Positions 5,477 to 6,494 of a stretch of DNA of 6,494 nt are shown here, one piece after another. Made by a program: the position numbers and the translations under genes. The stretch is from an uncultured beta proteobacterium. Its GTDB lineage: Bacteria; Pseudomonadota; Gammaproteobacteria; Burkholderiales; Burkholderiaceae_C. The notes below the pieces were generated by a model, which saw only the letters and a list, made by a program, of their open reading frames with translations, did not search any database and was not told the origin of the DNA. Position 1 is the stretch's first letter; each line of letters starts with the position of its first letter. Location: contig CAIYQF010000089.1 of NCBI GenBank assembly GCA_903928325.1, positions 1 through 6,494 of the forward strand, in the 5' to 3' direction.

Positions 5477-6494
5477 TCACCGAGCCACAGCCGAAGGCCT
5501 CAAAGCCTCCGCCCGCAAGCGCGAAGCCGCAAAATTCGAGCTAAACGCCGGGCGCCTGACGTACTGCCCCGCCCCACGTACAGCCCGCAAATCACCCTGC
5601 ACAAACACCAACTCCCCTCGGCTGATGGTGTGGCTAGGAATGCCAGTAACCGTCCGCCCCTCAAAAATATTGAAATCCCCCTTGCTGTGCTGGGTAGCCG
5701 CAGACAAGGTCTTGGTCCCCGCCGGGTCCCACACCACCAAATCCGCGTCCGCCCCCACCGACACGCTGCCCTTTTGCGGGTAAATATTGAAAAGCTTGGC
5801 AGTGTTGGCCGAGGTAATGGCCACGAACTCGCTGGGCGTCAGGCGCCCGGTGTTCACGCCGGCGTCCCAGATCACGGCCAGGCGCTCTTCCACGCCGCCA
5901 GTGCCGTTAGGGATTTTGGAAAAATCGTCTTTGCCCACAGCTTTTTGCGCCGCGCAAAAAGTGCAGTGGTCGGTGGCCGTGGTGTGCAAATTGCCGCTTT
6001 GCAGGCCGCGCCACAAATATTCCTGGTTTTCTTTGCCGCGAAAGGGCGGGCTCATGACGTGGGCGGCGGCGGTGGCGAAGTCGGTGTGGCGGTAGACGCT
6101 GTCGTCCACCACCAGGTGGCCAGCCAGCACTTCGCCGTAGACGCGCTGGCCGCGTGCGCGGGCGCGGGCAATGGCCTCTGCGGCCTCGATGCAGCTCACG
6201 TGCACCACATAAATCGGCACGTTCAGCACATCGGCAATCGCAATCGCGCGGTTGGCGGCCTCGCCTTCGACCATCGGCGGCCGGCTCAGCGGGTGGCCCT
6301 CGGGGCCGGTGATGCCCATCTTGGCCACCTCCTGCTGCAGCAGGTAGACCAGTTCGCCGTTCTCGGCGTGCACGGTGGGCATCGCGCCCAGTTCCAGCGA
6401 CCGCTTGAAGCTGTTCACCAGCGTCTCGTCGTCGCACATGATGGCGTTCTTGTAGGCCATGAAGTGCTTGAAGCTGTTGACGCCTTCATCGGCA
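5477..6494 (-). CDS. hydA: Dihydropyrimidinase / D-hydantoinase (partial, N-terminus beyond window)
   Basis: About 338 C-terminal residues are visible. The frame is open to the window edge (in-frame residues ADEGVNSFKHF precede the internal Met at 6460), so that Met is not the start; roughly 150 residues are missing. This amidohydrolase-superfamily enzyme hydrolyses the ring of dihydrouracil or dihydrothymine (and 5-substituted hydantoins) to the N-carbamoyl product. Visible metal-site residues are the lysine expected to be carboxylated in NSFKHFM (codon 6469-6467), His in TVHAENGE (6370-6368), His in VVHVSC (6202-6200) and Asp in TATDHCTF (5971-5969). The N-terminal HxH metal motif is off the edge. 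IPNGTGGVEERL and the beta-sandwich return GADADLVVWDP (about 236-246 from the internal Met) are family-typical. It is the first visible gene of the operon, followed after 43 bp by the amidohydrolase. The pairing with an M20 hydrolase supports pyrimidine degradation; hydantoin use is the alternative. Confidence 0.94.
   Translation of the reverse strand, partial: ADEGVNSFKHFMAYKNAIMCDDETLVNSFKRSLELGAMPTVHAENGELVYLLQQEVAKMGITGPEGHPLSRPPMVEGEAANRAIAIADVLNVPIYVVHVSCIEAAEAIARARARGQRVYGEVLAGHLVVDDSVYRHTDFATAAAHVMSPPFRGKENQEYLWRGLQSGNLHTTATDHCTFCAAQKAVGKDDFSKIPNGTGGVEERLAVIWDAGVNTGRLTPSEFVAITSANTAKLFNIYPQKGSVSVGADADLVVWDPAGTKTLSAATQHSKGDFNIFEGRTVTGIPSHTISRGELVFVQGDLRAVRGAGQYVRRPAFSSNFAASRLRAEALRPSAVAR

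Noticed and set aside
5456..5481. GGTGA/TCACC inverted repeat around the dihydropyrimidinase stop
   Set aside because: Only 5 bp with a 16-nt spacer, partly coding. It is too weak to call an operator or terminator.

Overview
The window looks like a chromosomal metabolic region of a betaproteobacterium, most likely Burkholderiales and perhaps Comamonadaceae. The basis is a high-GC sequence, G/C-rich third codon positions, and proteins of the type found in pyrimidine-catabolism clusters of that order. The taxonomic call is an inference from protein and codon style, since no rRNA or other marker is present.

Layout from left to right. (a) 2-277, plus strand: the last 91 codons of an ABC-transporter ATPase with a CysA-like C-terminal domain (sulfate/thiosulfate import). 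(b) 278-390: a convergent intergenic gap with a clear intrinsic terminator for the minus-strand operon (301-342) and a second short inverted repeat (346-367). (c) 391-6494: a minus-strand operon read from right to left. Its gene order is dihydropyrimidinase (N-terminus off the window edge), an M20-family Zn-dependent N-carbamoyl-amino-acid/beta-ureidopropionate amidohydrolase, an ABC ATPase, ABC permease 1, ABC permease 2, and a periplasmic NMT1/THI5-type substrate-binding protein.

How the genes work together. Dihydropyrimidinase opens dihydrouracil or dihydrothymine to the N-carbamoyl-beta-amino acid. The M20 hydrolase then releases CO2, ammonia and beta-alanine or beta-aminoisobutyrate. The four transporter genes would import the pyrimidine or a related cyclic ureide. 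The first enzyme of the reductive route, dihydropyrimidine dehydrogenase, is not in the window and would be expected further right. The genes are tightly packed: gaps of 43 and 26 bp, then overlaps of 17 bp (ATPase/permease 1) and 4 bp (permease 1/permease 2). Only the binding-protein gene is set apart, by 97-100 bp.

I found no CRISPR array, mobile element, tRNA/rRNA, defence cassette or clearly new system. The parts most worth a second look are RNA-level: a terminator-like hairpin with a U-tract just before the binding-protein gene, and a perfect all-G/C hairpin at the ATPase/permease 1 overlap. A further point is the shared, altered EAA loop in the two divergent permeases.
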